64,000 bases of DNA, taken from positions 6,944,001-7,008,000 of the forward strand of contig NC_081335.1 in NCBI RefSeq assembly GCF_022539665.2, read 5' to 3'. This DNA is from Daphnia carinata (taxonomy: Eukaryota > Arthropoda > Branchiopoda > Diplostraca > Daphniidae). Position 1 is the stretch's first letter. Each line of letters begins with the position of its first letter. The position numbers and the translations under genes were made by a program. Of this stretch, positions 32,374 to 42,188 are shown piece after piece. The notes beneath the pieces were generated by a model. That model did not search any database. It was not told the DNA's origin and worked only from the letters and a program-made list of their open reading frames with translations.

Positions 32374-34560
32374 CTAGCAGGGAATGCACTTGTTGAGTAT
32401 AGATTTGATTATCCTTCGTCCAGAGGTTATCCAGTACATTGTTCGAAGTTCGCACAATAAGCGGTCGGCTTTATTGTGGTAATTTCGAATGTGAGCATCC
32501 CAGACTATTAGATTTGTGATACGTTCCTCTGGAGGTAAAATCACTGGATGTCTTGTCACATAGTCGACAGGTGCTTGACCAATTCGACCGCCCACTCGAA
32601 TTAAATGTTGTTCACCGATGAATGGTCGAAACTGCTTGAGTTTCAACCGGTTTGGCAGTTCCTTTCCCCTTTTTAAGAATAACGCATCTTCGGGGTATGC
32701 CACTTCTTGTGCACGTTGAATGCACATTGCCAGAGCTGCTTCAGTTTCGACTGGCATCAGTTCTCCTGGAGTTACCTTCACGTTCTTCACTTTGGCACAA
32801 CAGTTTGCAACGAAACGCAAACACCACGCAAGCACTCGCTCCAGGCGCACTTTGTTTGAATAATATTCTACGCACTGGTCAATCACGTTATCATTGGGCT
32901 CCGTTTTCGTTGCGTAGTCATGAATGGCTTCGGGATCCTGATGGTCGTTTTGTTCAATCTGATCCCACTTTGGCCATAATGGAGGTTCCAACAACAGAAA
33001 GACTGGTGTTTGATGGAACTGCTGCAATTCCTTGAGGTTGTCGGGATCCCATCCTCTACTGCAGACGTCTGCTGGATTCATGACTCCTGGAACGTGACGC
33101 CATTGTCGACAGTTGGTGTTCATTAGAATCTTTCCAATTCTATTGCCCACAAACACTTCGTATTTGACGTTGGCGGAATGGATCAATCTAAGAACTGTCT
33201 GGGAATCGACGTGAAACGTGATTTGGCTCAGATCCAGGTTCATCTCACGACAAATTAGTATGGCCAGGTGTAAAGCTTCGACAGCTCCTTGAAGTTCGAG
33301 CCGAGGGATCGAAAACTGTTTTAACGGCGCGACGTGCGTTTTGGCCATGATGAAAGATACGTCGACCCTTTCACTAGCGTAAGTTGTTCGTACGTATGCG
33401 ACTGCTCCAAACCCTAGTTGACTGGCGTCAGCAAAGATGTGCACTTGCTCGGTTGTTGGGCGTTCTTCTTTTACTAAGCATCGCGGAACTGTGATGCGTG
33501 CTAGGTTTGACAAACTTTGACACCACTTTTGGAATCGACAGTTCAAAGGTTCGGGTAGCTCTTCGTCCCAATCCACCTTGGCTCGCCATTCTTCTTGGGT
33601 CAACATCTTCATGGCGAACACAACTGGAGCAACAAATCCAAGCGGATCGTATACAGTGGCCACCACACTCACGAGATTCCTTTTGGTAGGTGTGGCGTGT
33701 GACTGAACTTTTTCTCCCACCGTGAAAGTGAACGCGTCGATTTCACTGTCCCAAAGAATACCTAGGGCGCGATCCATAGGCAATTTGTCTAGGTCAAGAT
33801 CCAGTTTTGGATTGGCCAAGCCTAGTGGTTTGAGCGCAGCTAGGACCCTTCTTGACGATGACGAACACTTGGTGAGGTTAAAACCCCCCAGCTGCAACAG
33901 TTCCTTTAGCTGGCGGGCCCGTTTGATTGCCTCTTCTTCCGACCTGAACGAATCCAGATAGTTGTCGACGTAGAAGCTTGTTCTTACGCTGGCTGCTGCG
34001 TCTGGAAATTTCGTGCTGTTGTCTTCGGCTGTTTTGTTTAAGGCAAACAAACAAGTTGATGGCGACGAGACGGCTCCAAAGACATGGACTGTCATCCTGT
34101 AGGTGAGCGGGGATGTCGTGCTGTTCGGCGACCGGTAAAAAAAACGAAAGGCATCTTGATCCTCCTCTGGAACCAAAACCTGATGATACATCTTCTCGAT
34201 GTCGCTACTGATGGGACTTTGGTGCTTGCGGAAGCGCAAGATTATTCCAAGTAGATTTAGGAGGTAGTTCGGACCGCGAAGATTTTTGTTCAGGGAAGTA
34301 CCTTCACATTCTGCTGAACAGTCGAAGACCACTCTTGTCTTTGTCGTCGAACTCGTCGAACTTCGAACACCATAATGAGGCATGTAGTTTGTCTTTGATG
34401 TTCTCCTTTTGGCTTCTTCAGTGAACAAGAGACGAGCATGACCAAGGTTGATGTATTCTTGAATGACGCCGTCGTATTGTTTGGCGTAACTGGGGTCTCT
34501 CCTGAAACCGTTCGATTTGAAACAGGCGGCTTAGCGCCATACTGCGGTTGTCTGGTAACT
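32374..34560 (-). pseudogene. Reverse transcriptase / RNase H / integrase zinc region of outer BEL/Pao
   Basis: A 684-codon open block (34,428-32,374) contains RT motif A (SSDIEKMYHQVLV), GAVSSPSTC, the catalytic FYVDNYLDS, and RNase H segments (HIFADASQLGFGAVAY, FHVDSQTVLRLI). The start of the integrase zinc-binding region follows (HPVILPPEE...). Upstream, the connection to the protease-side polypeptide (34,867-34,418 frame) needs a frameshift near 34,520-34,530. There, PDNRSMALSRLFQ in one frame is followed by RRDPSYAKQYDG in the other. The YVDN box, instead of YVDD, is noted; some BEL-type elements carry it, so it need not be inactivating. The block ends in an in-frame TAG. Confidence 0.85.
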
Positions 34561-35092
34561 CTGGATTTTCGACCTTCCACATCAGACCGACTTGATGATG
34601 ATTCCTGATGTATCTGGTGGTCCTCTTCAGAATCTCCTCTCCCCGGCGGTCGTCTGCTGACATGAGTGGGGTAGGCTGTACAGCATCCTTCGCCTCCAGC
34701 CTCCAAAAACGCTCGACAAGTTCGGAAAGGCTCCTTTCCTCTTCCCTCGATGCGATGTGAGCTACATAATGGCTTGTTCGCTCATGTTCGCTTTGCGGAC
34801 CCACTTTGCCTCCCAGGCACCATCCAAACGGCGTGTTGAAAGCCACCGGTCCAGTCGACCCATCCATTGGTTTACGCGATTCACTATGGTCTTGAGCGTC
34901 TGCTACATCGAAACCAATTAGAACCGTTACTTGGTCGGATTGAACTTCCGGGAGCTTCAGGCCGTGCAGGTGTGGGAACGCCTTAGCTTGTACGCTCGAG
35001 AAGATTGGATTTTGAGCAACTTGTAGATTATCTACTGCATACGCCCTTCTTGCTTGGAACGACGTCGACCCGTCTCGCGAACTGATGACGAA
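34418..35092 (-). pseudogene. Protease C-terminal / pre-RT region of outer BEL/Pao
   Basis: Starting right at the inner element's target site, the frame reads FVISSRDGSTSFQARRA, then VTVLIGFDVADAQ, NTPFGWCLGGKV, FWRLEA and ELPDNRSMALSR. This is the conserved segment between the aspartic protease and reverse transcriptase of BEL/Pao polyproteins. The first half of the same domain lies at 39,721-39,865, beyond the inner element. Confidence 0.75.
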
Positions 35093-35466
35093 TGTTACAA
35101 ACTAAACAAGTCTGTATCGTATAAACGAAGTGACGAAAGTGAAAACGAAAACGAATGGCGAACTAGTCACAAAAATGACTGTATTAAACTTAGCAAAAAA
35201 TGAGACAGCGTGGGAAAAATGGCGACCCGACAAGTAGCACGGTCGAAAAAGAACTGAGCGTCCTTACACGTCATTAATTATAGCGTGCATCCGAAAAACA
35301 AATGAATTATGAATTGCGACACAATAGGCCGCTAAATTAAAGAAAGGGAAGGGTAAAGGGTTGGCGCGCGAAGCCCGATCTTGGTTGCCATGGCAACTCG
35401 AGAACAGGACGGGAAAATTGCGGACGCGCGAAGCCCGATCCGGGTTGCCATAGCAACTCGGTAACA
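35093..35466 (-). repeat. Inner BEL/Pao 3' LTR
   Basis: 374 bp, TGTTAC...GTAACA. Compared with 39,347-39,720 I see differences near 35,240, 35,284 and 35,319 only. The near-identity indicates a recent insertion. Confidence 0.9.
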
Positions 35467-35558
35467 CAGCCGGCCCTGCTGCGGCAAATCTTAAGCAGCA
35501 TTGAAGGCTTCGACGCGGCACAGCATCGTGACCGGGCGAATGTAGGTTTTGCCGAACT

Positions 35559-38500
35559 TCAGATGATAAGAAAATAAGTAATAAGATGATAAGGAATAAC
35601 TTCAGCGCTGATCGGGACATGTTTGAGGCGGCCACTGACACGAATAATTCCGCCACTGTCCTGGTAAACGGCAAGCTTCGGTAATCGGGATTCAAGATGG
35701 GTCGTTTTCCCCTTCTTCAGCCGATGTAAGCCTTCGGAAAAGGGAACGCGTTGCGAGATGCGGCTCAACAAGAGACGATCGGACTTAAATTCGTCCGGAC
35801 TTTGCTGCCGGCCCGTTTTCAGCTGCCCGATCGGTTTGGATGGAGGGTCTGCACGGCTGCCGTCTGGATTTATCTCTCGCTCGGCCTGTCTTCGATTAAC
35901 GAGGATACACCTGTTGGCGATAAATCTCCCAATCCAGGCGACAAAAATGTTGTAGCGGCGATGATTGGCGTGGATCCAGCGAAGTATAATCATTCCTTTA
36001 AGGCGGGCAGCGGCGTCGTCGATAAGTCGGACCTTGTTGGGCTTACTGGGATGCTGAACCGGGGGAAACGGGAGGTACCAAATCTTGGAATCGGGACCGG
36101 TGGAGATAACTTTTGTAGCGTGGCCGTTGCGGAAGACTTCCTGTATTTGTTCTAAGACTGCCTGGCGCAGATCGCTGTTCGAACGCAGTCTTCTCTCCGA
36201 AGCGAAAAACTTCCGTCGGGCAAACTCCTTGTTGTCTGGCAGCTTAGGGCAGTCGGGGCGAACGGGTAAACCGACTTCGTAACGAACTCCAGTATGGCGA
36301 GTGGTCGATTCCAGTTGGTCTATGGCGCAGTGGTCAAGCGCGGACATAAAGGTTTCGGGGTCCTCACGAACGGGCAGCGATTGGGTCCTTCTAAATCGCT
36401 CAACGGACTCCTCCAACAGCTCGATCGAATCCAATTTGACGTAATTTACGCTCGCTGCTTCAGCAGCGGGCGCCGAAAAGGTTTTACCTACGATGCACCA
36501 ACCGAACGGGGTGCGAACTGCATTAGGTCCTTGGACTCCAGCTGGCGGGCGACGGACTTCGATATTCCGGTGGGCGTCCTGGACGTCCATGCCAATCAGG
36601 ACTTTAACTTCTGTGGCATCATGAGCGGGAAAAGCAAGGCCTTGGAGATACTCGAACGAAGCAGCCGCGTTTTCCATTCTTCGATGCCCAACGTTAAGAT
36701 GGGGTACCACGAAGGCGTCGGAAACCGGACAGCTTTCTTCTCCATCCAGCGATGAGACTGTAAAATCCACTAAACGAGTGTCGACGATTGGATCTTTCCC
36801 GTGGAAAGTCCCAAAACGAATTTTGCGCGGCCGGCCCGTTAGACCGAGTGCCTGAGCCGCGTCTTCACGCAATAAAGTAGCTTGGCTACCGGTGTCCAGT
36901 AGAGCGAAGACGTCGAGGGTTCTATCACCAGCACGAAGACGGACTGGAACAACGGCCAAACGGACGTTTGAAGCTGAACGGGGGGCAATGGCAAAAGTCT
37001 GCGGACCTGGAACGACGCTCGAATCTTCGTTCGGAGGTGGAAAACGGTGGTGTCCACTCCTCTCAGGGAAAACTCTTTCCGCACCATGCAGCAACGAGTG
37101 ATGGCGAGCACGGCATCCGGACGATTCACAGGCCGGCTTCGAACGACAGTCGGTACTTCGATGTTTCCCTCCGAGGCAGTTGAAACATACACCTTTTTCC
37201 TTCGCCAACAACGCTCGATCGTTCGGCGACTTCCGTCGAAATTCCGCACAGCTGCTTAAGCGATGAGCCTCACCGCAGCTCGGACACTCGATGTCAGTTT
37301 CTCTAGTTGCCTGGGTAGACAAAACGGTCGGAGATGGACGGACTGGTGGTGGCTTTGGAAATGAAGGCTTGGGAGAAGGGTATCTCTCGAGGTTAGGATG
37401 GTCAAAGTTGGCACGCTTTCCACGGATCTCGATCCTGGGCGCTAGTTCGACAGACGCAAAGGCGATCCTCTCTTCTTCGACAACCTCCTCCAGAAACCGA
37501 TCGAGATCGCCAAGATCTACAACTCTTGGCAAACGTTTTCGCACATAGCGGGCCCAGCGATGGCGAAAAAGAGGTGGCAGCTTTTGAACTGCTTGTTCTA
37601 AGTTGGCAGCACTCTTTAAATCATGCTTCAGCCCTCCCTGCTCCAATATTACGACTGCTCCATGTAGCTGATCGGAAAACAGCTCCAGCGCCTGACGATC
37701 ACCTGGTTTGACGATAGGGAGGCTCAAAAGATCGTGAATTTGGCAGCGGGAGATCTGCTCACTCAAACCGTAGTGTTTCTTCAGGTAGGAAAGAACAGCC
37801 GGGTAACCTCGAGGCGCTCTCAAAAGCGGGGAGATGCGGCGCAGAACATTAGGGCCTACCCACTCGGTTAGAATGGCTAAGCGCTGGGCGTCATTTGGAA
37901 TGACATCATGGACGAGAGCCTGGAAGCGCGAGGAAAAGAGAAGCCAGTCACGCGGATCTCCGTCGAAAGGGGTTTTACACATAAACGGAGCCGATCCTCC
38001 AAACATCCATGGAACAATGGTGTTTGCTGGTACAGCCGCTGGTTCCTTCTCCAGGTTATCGATCCAGCTGTCCACTTTTAAAACGGCCGACCGCGATTCA
38101 GGGACGTTCTTGGAGCGAGTCTTTAGCTTCGACGACGGCATAGGGCAAAATTCCTCGTCGGATTCGCTGAGGGAGCTCAAACAGATCGGCGAAGACGAAC
38201 GAATGGATCTTTTCGACAACTCCTCACTCATACGAAGCCGGGCAATTTCTTCCTCGATTTTTCGTTCCTGTCGTCTGGCTGAGACGAGCTCTTTCTCCTC
38301 CTGAAGTTTGCGAGCCAGCTCGCTGAGGCGTCGATCTTCGCCCTTCTCCTCTTCTCTCCTCTTCCGGATCAACTCGAGCTCGAGTTCGGCGGCACGCCGT
38401 TCTCGCGTCAGGGTCGAAAGAGGGGAATTCCCTGACAAATAAGATGAAATGCTACCAGCAAGGGAAGGTCTTGAGTTTACCGAGGGCGATCGATTACCCT

Positions 38501-39086
38501 CGACTTGACGGCGAGTAGGATGTTCTTGGACGAAAAGTTCCCCGGGCCGGGAAATAGTTTCTTCACGAGGCTTCAGCAAGGATCCGGAAGGGACATCCAT
38601 CGGAGTAGATTGAGGTGGACGTGTCGGATCAGTCATATCACGGCGGACATGGACTCTCGAGCGTGTTTTTGCTGCATGCGATGACGGTCCATCAGGTTGC
38701 CCAGTACGACGTAGTACTTCGAACTCCTCATGTGCAGCTAGAAAATCATGGCGTAGATTTTCCAGCCAGGCATCGTCAGTGATACCCAATTTGGCGCAGT
38801 AGCGATGATGATAATACATGGACTGTTCGTAGTGGGTGTCAGCCTTCTTGATGAGATCAGCGGTGTAACTGCTGGCTCCAGTCTCCCCAATCACCTTCTT
38901 CACCAGATTCAAGTTGCGAGTGAAGTTTCTTCGATGATGGGAACGTTTGTTGACCAAAGCGGAGGGATCCAAACGACCGGTAGAATTAGAGGCACACGAA
39001 CGAGTCGGCGAGGTAGCACGAACAGCCTCTTCTGGGACGCCGGCAATGAGGTCAGCTTCCCCATCAATGCCCTTTCTAGTCGCCAT
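35559..39086 (-). CDS. Gag-protease-truncated Pol fusion polyprotein of inner BEL/Pao
   Basis: This is a single 1,175-codon frame. The N-terminal third is basic and coiled-coil-rich (about residues 225-300, many E/R repeats). A DUF1759-type Gag core begins near residue 375 (PFDGDPRDWLLFSSRFQ). Two zinc knuckles follow near residues 600-650 (CPSCGEAHRLSSC and CFNCLGGKHRSTDC). The aspartic protease is near residue 730 (ALLDTGSQATLL), with NAVRTPFGWCIVG downstream. RT begins (KVRLIDDAAARLKG) but jumps in frame near residue 1,028 to RWIHANHRRYNIF, a region normally located after RNase H. The frame then runs into the pre-integrase segment (GGIIRVSGRLKHV) and ends. The RT YxDD box, RNase H and integrase triad are missing. 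The open frame across the deletion suggests either a young deletion or a maintained nonautonomous form. Confidence 0.85.
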   Translation of the reverse strand: MATRKGIDGEADLIAGVPEEAVRATSPTRSCASNSTGRLDPSALVNKRSHHRRNFTRNLNLVKKVIGETGASSYTADLIKKADTHYEQSMYYHHRYCAKLGITDDAWLENLRHDFLAAHEEFEVLRRTGQPDGPSSHAAKTRSRVHVRRDMTDPTRPPQSTPMDVPSGSLLKPREETISRPGELFVQEHPTRRQVEGNRSPSVNSRPSLAGSISSYLSGNSPLSTLTRERRAAELELELIRKRREEEKGEDRRLSELARKLQEEKELVSARRQERKIEEEIARLRMSEELSKRSIRSSSPICLSSLSESDEEFCPMPSSKLKTRSKNVPESRSAVLKVDSWIDNLEKEPAAVPANTIVPWMFGGSAPFMCKTPFDGDPRDWLLFSSRFQALVHDVIPNDAQRLAILTEWVGPNVLRRISPLLRAPRGYPAVLSYLKKHYGLSEQISRCQIHDLLSLPIVKPGDRQALELFSDQLHGAVVILEQGGLKHDLKSAANLEQAVQKLPPLFRHRWARYVRKRLPRVVDLGDLDRFLEEVVEEERIAFASVELAPRIEIRGKRANFDHPNLERYPSPKPSFPKPPPVRPSPTVLSTQATRETDIECPSCGEAHRLSSCAEFRRKSPNDRALLAKEKGVCFNCLGGKHRSTDCRSKPACESSGCRARHHSLLHGAERVFPERSGHHRFPPPNEDSSVVPGPQTFAIAPRSASNVRLAVVPVRLRAGDRTLDVFALLDTGSQATLLREDAAQALGLTGRPRKIRFGTFHGKDPIVDTRLVDFTVSSLDGEESCPVSDAFVVPHLNVGHRRMENAAASFEYLQGLAFPAHDATEVKVLIGMDVQDAHRNIEVRRPPAGVQGPNAVRTPFGWCIVGKTFSAPAAEAASVNYVKLDSIELLEESVERFRRTQSLPVREDPETFMSALDHCAIDQLESTTRHTGVRYEVGLPVRPDCPKLPDNKEFARRKFFASERRLRSNSDLRQAVLEQIQEVFRNGHATKVISTGPDSKIWYLPFPPVQHPSKPNKVRLIDDAAARLKGMIILRWIHANHRRYNIFVAWIGRFIANRCILVNRRQAEREINPDGSRADPPSKPIGQLKTGRQQSPDEFKSDRLLLSRISQRVPFSEGLHRLKKGKTTHLESRLPKLAVYQDSGGIIRVSGRLKHVPISAEVIPYHLITYFLII

Positions 39087-39325
39087 GTTGTCTCCAACAC
39101 GTGGTGGGAAGCTTCGAGAAACTCGACGAAGATTTCAAAAAAAGAAAAACGGGGGACACGATTGCACGCAATGAAACCTTTTCTCAAATCCGGGAACTCC
39201 GACCGTTACCCCTCCTGGGCTGGCGGTTGATTCAGAGTCGGGATGTCTAGAGACAAAAGCACACGCGAGCACAAAACGAAAAAGCGACGAAACGAATGCT
39301 ACTAAAGGTTACCAGGGTCGATTAT

Positions 39326-39343
39326 TCCCGGGTTTCGGCACCA
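39326..39343 (-). promoter_or_regulatory. Primer-binding site matching tRNA-Phe
   Basis: On the plus strand TCCCGGGTTTCGGCACCA equals the last 18 nt, including CCA, of the usual metazoan nuclear tRNA-Phe(GAA), as I recall its acceptor strand GGTTTCGGCA. On the element's own strand this is the complement, starting TGGTGCCGAAACC, three bases after the 5' LTR. It would prime minus-strand DNA synthesis. Confidence 0.8.
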
Positions 39344-39346
39344 CTT

Positions 39347-39720
39347 TGTTACAAACTAAACAAGTCTGTATCGTATAAACGAAGTGACGAAAGTGAAAAC
39401 GAAAACGAATGGCGAACTAGTCACAAAAATGACTGTATTAAACTTAGCAAAAAATGAGACAGCGTGGGAAAAATGGCGACCCGACAAGTAGCACGGTTGA
39501 AAAAGAACTGAGCGTCCTTACACGTCATTAATTATAGCGTGTATCCGAAAAACAAATGAATTATGAATTGCGACAGAATAGGCCGCTAAATTAAAGAAAG
39601 GGAAGGGTAAAGGGTTGGCGCGCGAAGCCCGATCTTGGTTGCCATGGCAACTCGAGAACAGGACGGGAAAATTGCGGACGCGCGAAGCCCGATCCGGGTT
39701 GCCATAGCAACTCGGTAACA
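39347..39720 (-). repeat. Inner BEL/Pao 5' LTR
   Basis: 374 bp, the partner of 35,093-35,466, with the same TGTTAC/GTAACA ends. The transcription start and polyadenylation signals inside it are not assignable by eye. Confidence 0.9.
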
Positions 39721-40160
39721 ACGAAGTTCACGATGTGAGCATTGACTGGAGTAACCCCTCCGTCGTAAGAGGTCACGTTGATCTTCGTTGTTGGCCCTGA
39801 TAAACCTAGTTGAGTTCTGGCCACATCACTTCGGATTAAGGTGGAGTCGCTTCCGCTGTCTAAAAATCCAAAGGTATCGAAGACCTTCTCTCCCTATTGT
39901 AGACGAACAGGAACAATTTTCAAAAGCACTTGGCGTGGTGTGTTTAACCCAGTGCGTGATACGGCTCCAAGGAAGGCTTCGTCGACTTTGTTGTCGAAAG
40001 TTACTCGACGCGGTGGTTTCGATTCTGATGTAGTCTTGTAGTCACTGGAGATGCTTGCATTGGTTCTTGTCGAAAACTCGGAACCATGAAGTAACTTCGA
40101 GTGCCCCGGATACTTGCATCCTTCGACCGTAAATCGAATCGATTTCAATCTGCAGAGTCG
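39721..40160 (-). pseudogene. Protease N-terminal half of outer BEL/Pao
   Basis: A block with FGFLDSGSDST at about 39,870-39,840 (the Asp-Ser-Gly form of the aspartic protease active site) leads into DVARTQLGLSGP and VNAHIVNFV. The inner element interrupts it there. The preceding 40,148-39,894 frame encodes the second zinc-knuckle region (GCKYPGHSKLLHG) and a linker. It is offset from the active-site frame, so at least one frameshift is present. Confidence 0.7.
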
Positions 40161-40162
40161 AC

Positions 40163-41887
40163 TTATGTGTCTTCCCGTAAGGCATCGGAGAAACCTGCCT
40201 GCTGTGAAGTGTTACACTCTCCAATTCTGTGGATTGACTCTTTGCAAACAAAGCATGTTGGGCTGCCTCTTGTTTGGCTAAACGAGGTTGTATTAGGTGG
40301 GTTTACCCGCAAACCTCCCCCTTTTGTTTGCAGCAAGTTTGTTTCAGACGTTGAGGTGGTGACGTGATTGATGGTCGAAACATAGGGAGTTGGATACCCT
40401 TTCCCATTCTTCTTGGGCACGACTGGTGGAATCGTTGGAAATGTTGACGGCCCCGCCATTAATTTTGCGAAATCTGAACCCTTCGACTGGAGGGTTAACC
40501 AGTCGTCCAGATCGACAATTGAAGGTACAGCGGGATGCATCTTCATCACCTTTCCTCCCCATCTTTCCCTCAAGGTCTTCGGCAGTTTGGTGACGATATG
40601 CATGAGGTTGCCCAGCGATTCCAGCTCGCTCGCAAGTCCAGTGTTTGACAGGGCGGAGACTGCTCCATGAAGCTTGTTGGAGAATGTCTTCAATCTGGCG
40701 CTGTCGTTCGGCTGCACAGACGGAAGTCGAAGGAGATTATTCAGATGTGTTTGAGCCATGATAGTGGTGTGGCCATATTCTTGATCGAGTCGATGACAGA
40801 CCACTTCGTACTTGCTTGGGTCGTGCACACAATCAGCTACCGAGTTGAGAACATGCGTAGCAAGCAACTCCTGCAGATGCGCTAGTGGAATTCCATTGTC
40901 GCTGCACCGGTTGTGGTACAGCGTCATAAACTTCGACTTGAATATTTGGTAGTTCAACGAGTTCCCGTCGAACTTTGTGATGGTGAGAGGTGGAAGTGCT
41001 GACATTTTCAAAGAATCGACAAGTTGGCAGATGAGACTAGAATCAGATTTTGGGTCGATCTTTGACTGTTGCTGGGTGCTAAACGATGGATCGTTGGACA
41101 TATCGATAGTTGCCCCTATGCTGGCTATTTGCTCGCCCGTTGTCCCGAATCTTCTGCATTGCTACAACAGGTTGACTGCCCGTGGTGGTGAGGATGGGGT
41201 AATGCCTTGCGGCCATCCTAAAGCTTCGCGGCGCTGAGACAACATGCCTTGTATCGACGTGTCCAGCCGACCTTGGGATGATACGTTTTCGCCCTCGGGG
41301 CACTGTCTAGACATTTTTGTGCACGTCTGTTGTACAAGGCATTTTAACCTATCAAGTTCTTTGGACTGCGACTCACTATTTTTCGGAATAGCTTCTAGTT
41401 TCTCTTCGACTTTCTTTGAACTGGACTCGTTCTCTTCCACCATTTGTTCCATCGCAGACTTGAGTCGAATATCCATCTTCTTATCGACAGTTGCTAAAGA
41501 TTTTTCGTTAACCTCGTGGATCGATTGTAAAATTTTCTCGATCGCGTTTAACGATTCACTCTGCCGTCTGGCTTGCACAGATGACTTCTTGATGTCATTT
41601 GCAATGTCTGACAAAAGCTCCCCATGTCGGTTTAGGACGTTTTGAGTGTGGCGAGCTTGGGTTTCGAGCTGTTGGATCTTTACGGATACAGTCGAATTCT
41701 CTTTTACACTTGCTTTTGTCACTGTTGAGTTGATAGTGACTGACGATGCAAGTGATGATACAGTCGACCGCGATGCTAGATGTTGGTCGATTTCTGACAG
41801 TACACTCTGGTGGTCTGTCGTGAACTGTACTTCCCAGCGTTCACATTCGGCTCGGCGTTTACCTGGTAGATTGGTAACTGTCTCCAC
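40163..41887 (-). pseudogene. Gag of outer BEL/Pao with internal TAG
   Basis: The 41,887-41,162 part is a long coiled coil (for example VSVKIQQLETQARHTQNVL and LKCLVQQTC). An in-frame TAG at 41,162-41,164 follows LL and is followed by QCRRFG. The frame then continues through MSNDPSFS into a DUF1759 core (ITKFDGNSLNYQIFKSKFM, RWGGKVMKMHP) and a CCHC zinc knuckle (CFVCKESIHRIGEC). Apart from this codon the whole Gag is open. It may be a disabling mutation or a readthrough stop; the second in-frame TAG in Pol makes this worth checking. The protein would assemble the particle and bind RNA. Confidence 0.8.
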
Positions 41888-41984
41888 GTATTTCTAGTGA
41901 AATTCCATGGTACTATCGAACAGGCGTACGAGTTCGGTGCGCCAGATGCTCAATTGGCCTTTGCTGAGACGAATGCCTTGACGA

Positions 41985-42188
41985 TGTTGACGGATACAGT
42001 CGTGGGACTAAAAGGGACTAAAAGAAGCCTCAAAACAGACTGAACAGACTGCAAAAGACTGTAAAAAGACACTGACGAGATCAAACCACATGTGCCTCCA
42101 AGAAGACACAAAAGGGGAAACAAAAGAAAGTCGAACACGTTCAGGAGCCCTCTAGGGGGTTTTGCCTTTACCGATCAAATCGGTGACA
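41985..42188 (-). repeat. Outer BEL/Pao 5' LTR (shortened)
   Basis: 204 bp beginning TGTTGACGGATAC and ending ATCGGTGACA. It lacks about 140 bp near its start compared with the 3' LTR, and has a small CTGTAAAAAGA-type insertion. No clear primer-binding site beginning with TGG follows directly. Confidence 0.65.

Larger units (their letters stand above)
35093..39720 (-). mobile_element. Inner BEL/Pao element, RT-deleted, 4.63 kb
   Basis: Two 374-bp LTRs (35,093-35,466 and 39,347-39,720) begin TGTTACAAAC and end GGTAACA. They differ at only three positions that I could find. The 5-bp target duplication ACGAA is at 35,088-35,092 and 39,721-39,725. Removing the element restores the outer element's protease frame (VNFVISSRD). 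A single long ORF runs from 39,086 to 35,559 on the minus strand. The RT core, RNase H and integrase core are absent, so the element would depend on enzymes supplied by relatives. Its GC content is visibly higher than the surrounding DNA. Confidence 0.92.
30285..42188 (-). mobile_element. Outer BEL/Pao LTR retrotransposon, 11.9 kb with nested element
   Basis: The two LTRs begin TGTTG and end GTGACA on the plus strand. GTATG is duplicated outside (30,280-30,284 and 42,189-42,193). Removing the element and one GTATG rejoins an exon of the DUF4806-like gene directly after a CGCAG splice acceptor. Gag, aspartic protease, RT/RNase H and integrase run in this order on the minus strand, the usual BEL/Pao layout. 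The frame is broken by two in-frame TAG codons, at least two frameshifts, and the inner element inside the protease region. Confidence 0.9.

Noticed and set aside
33950-33980. YVDN instead of YVDD as proof of an inactive reverse transcriptase
   Set aside because: I believe some BEL/Pao elements carry this variant, so it alone is not evidence of inactivation; the stops and frameshifts are.
36294-36755. Long plus-strand ORFs within the BEL/Pao region (also 37,834-38,304, 38,805-39,230, 32,652-33,035)
   Set aside because: They are antisense shadows of the 1,175-codon and pol frames. Their residues show no domain and their limits follow stops of the real frame.
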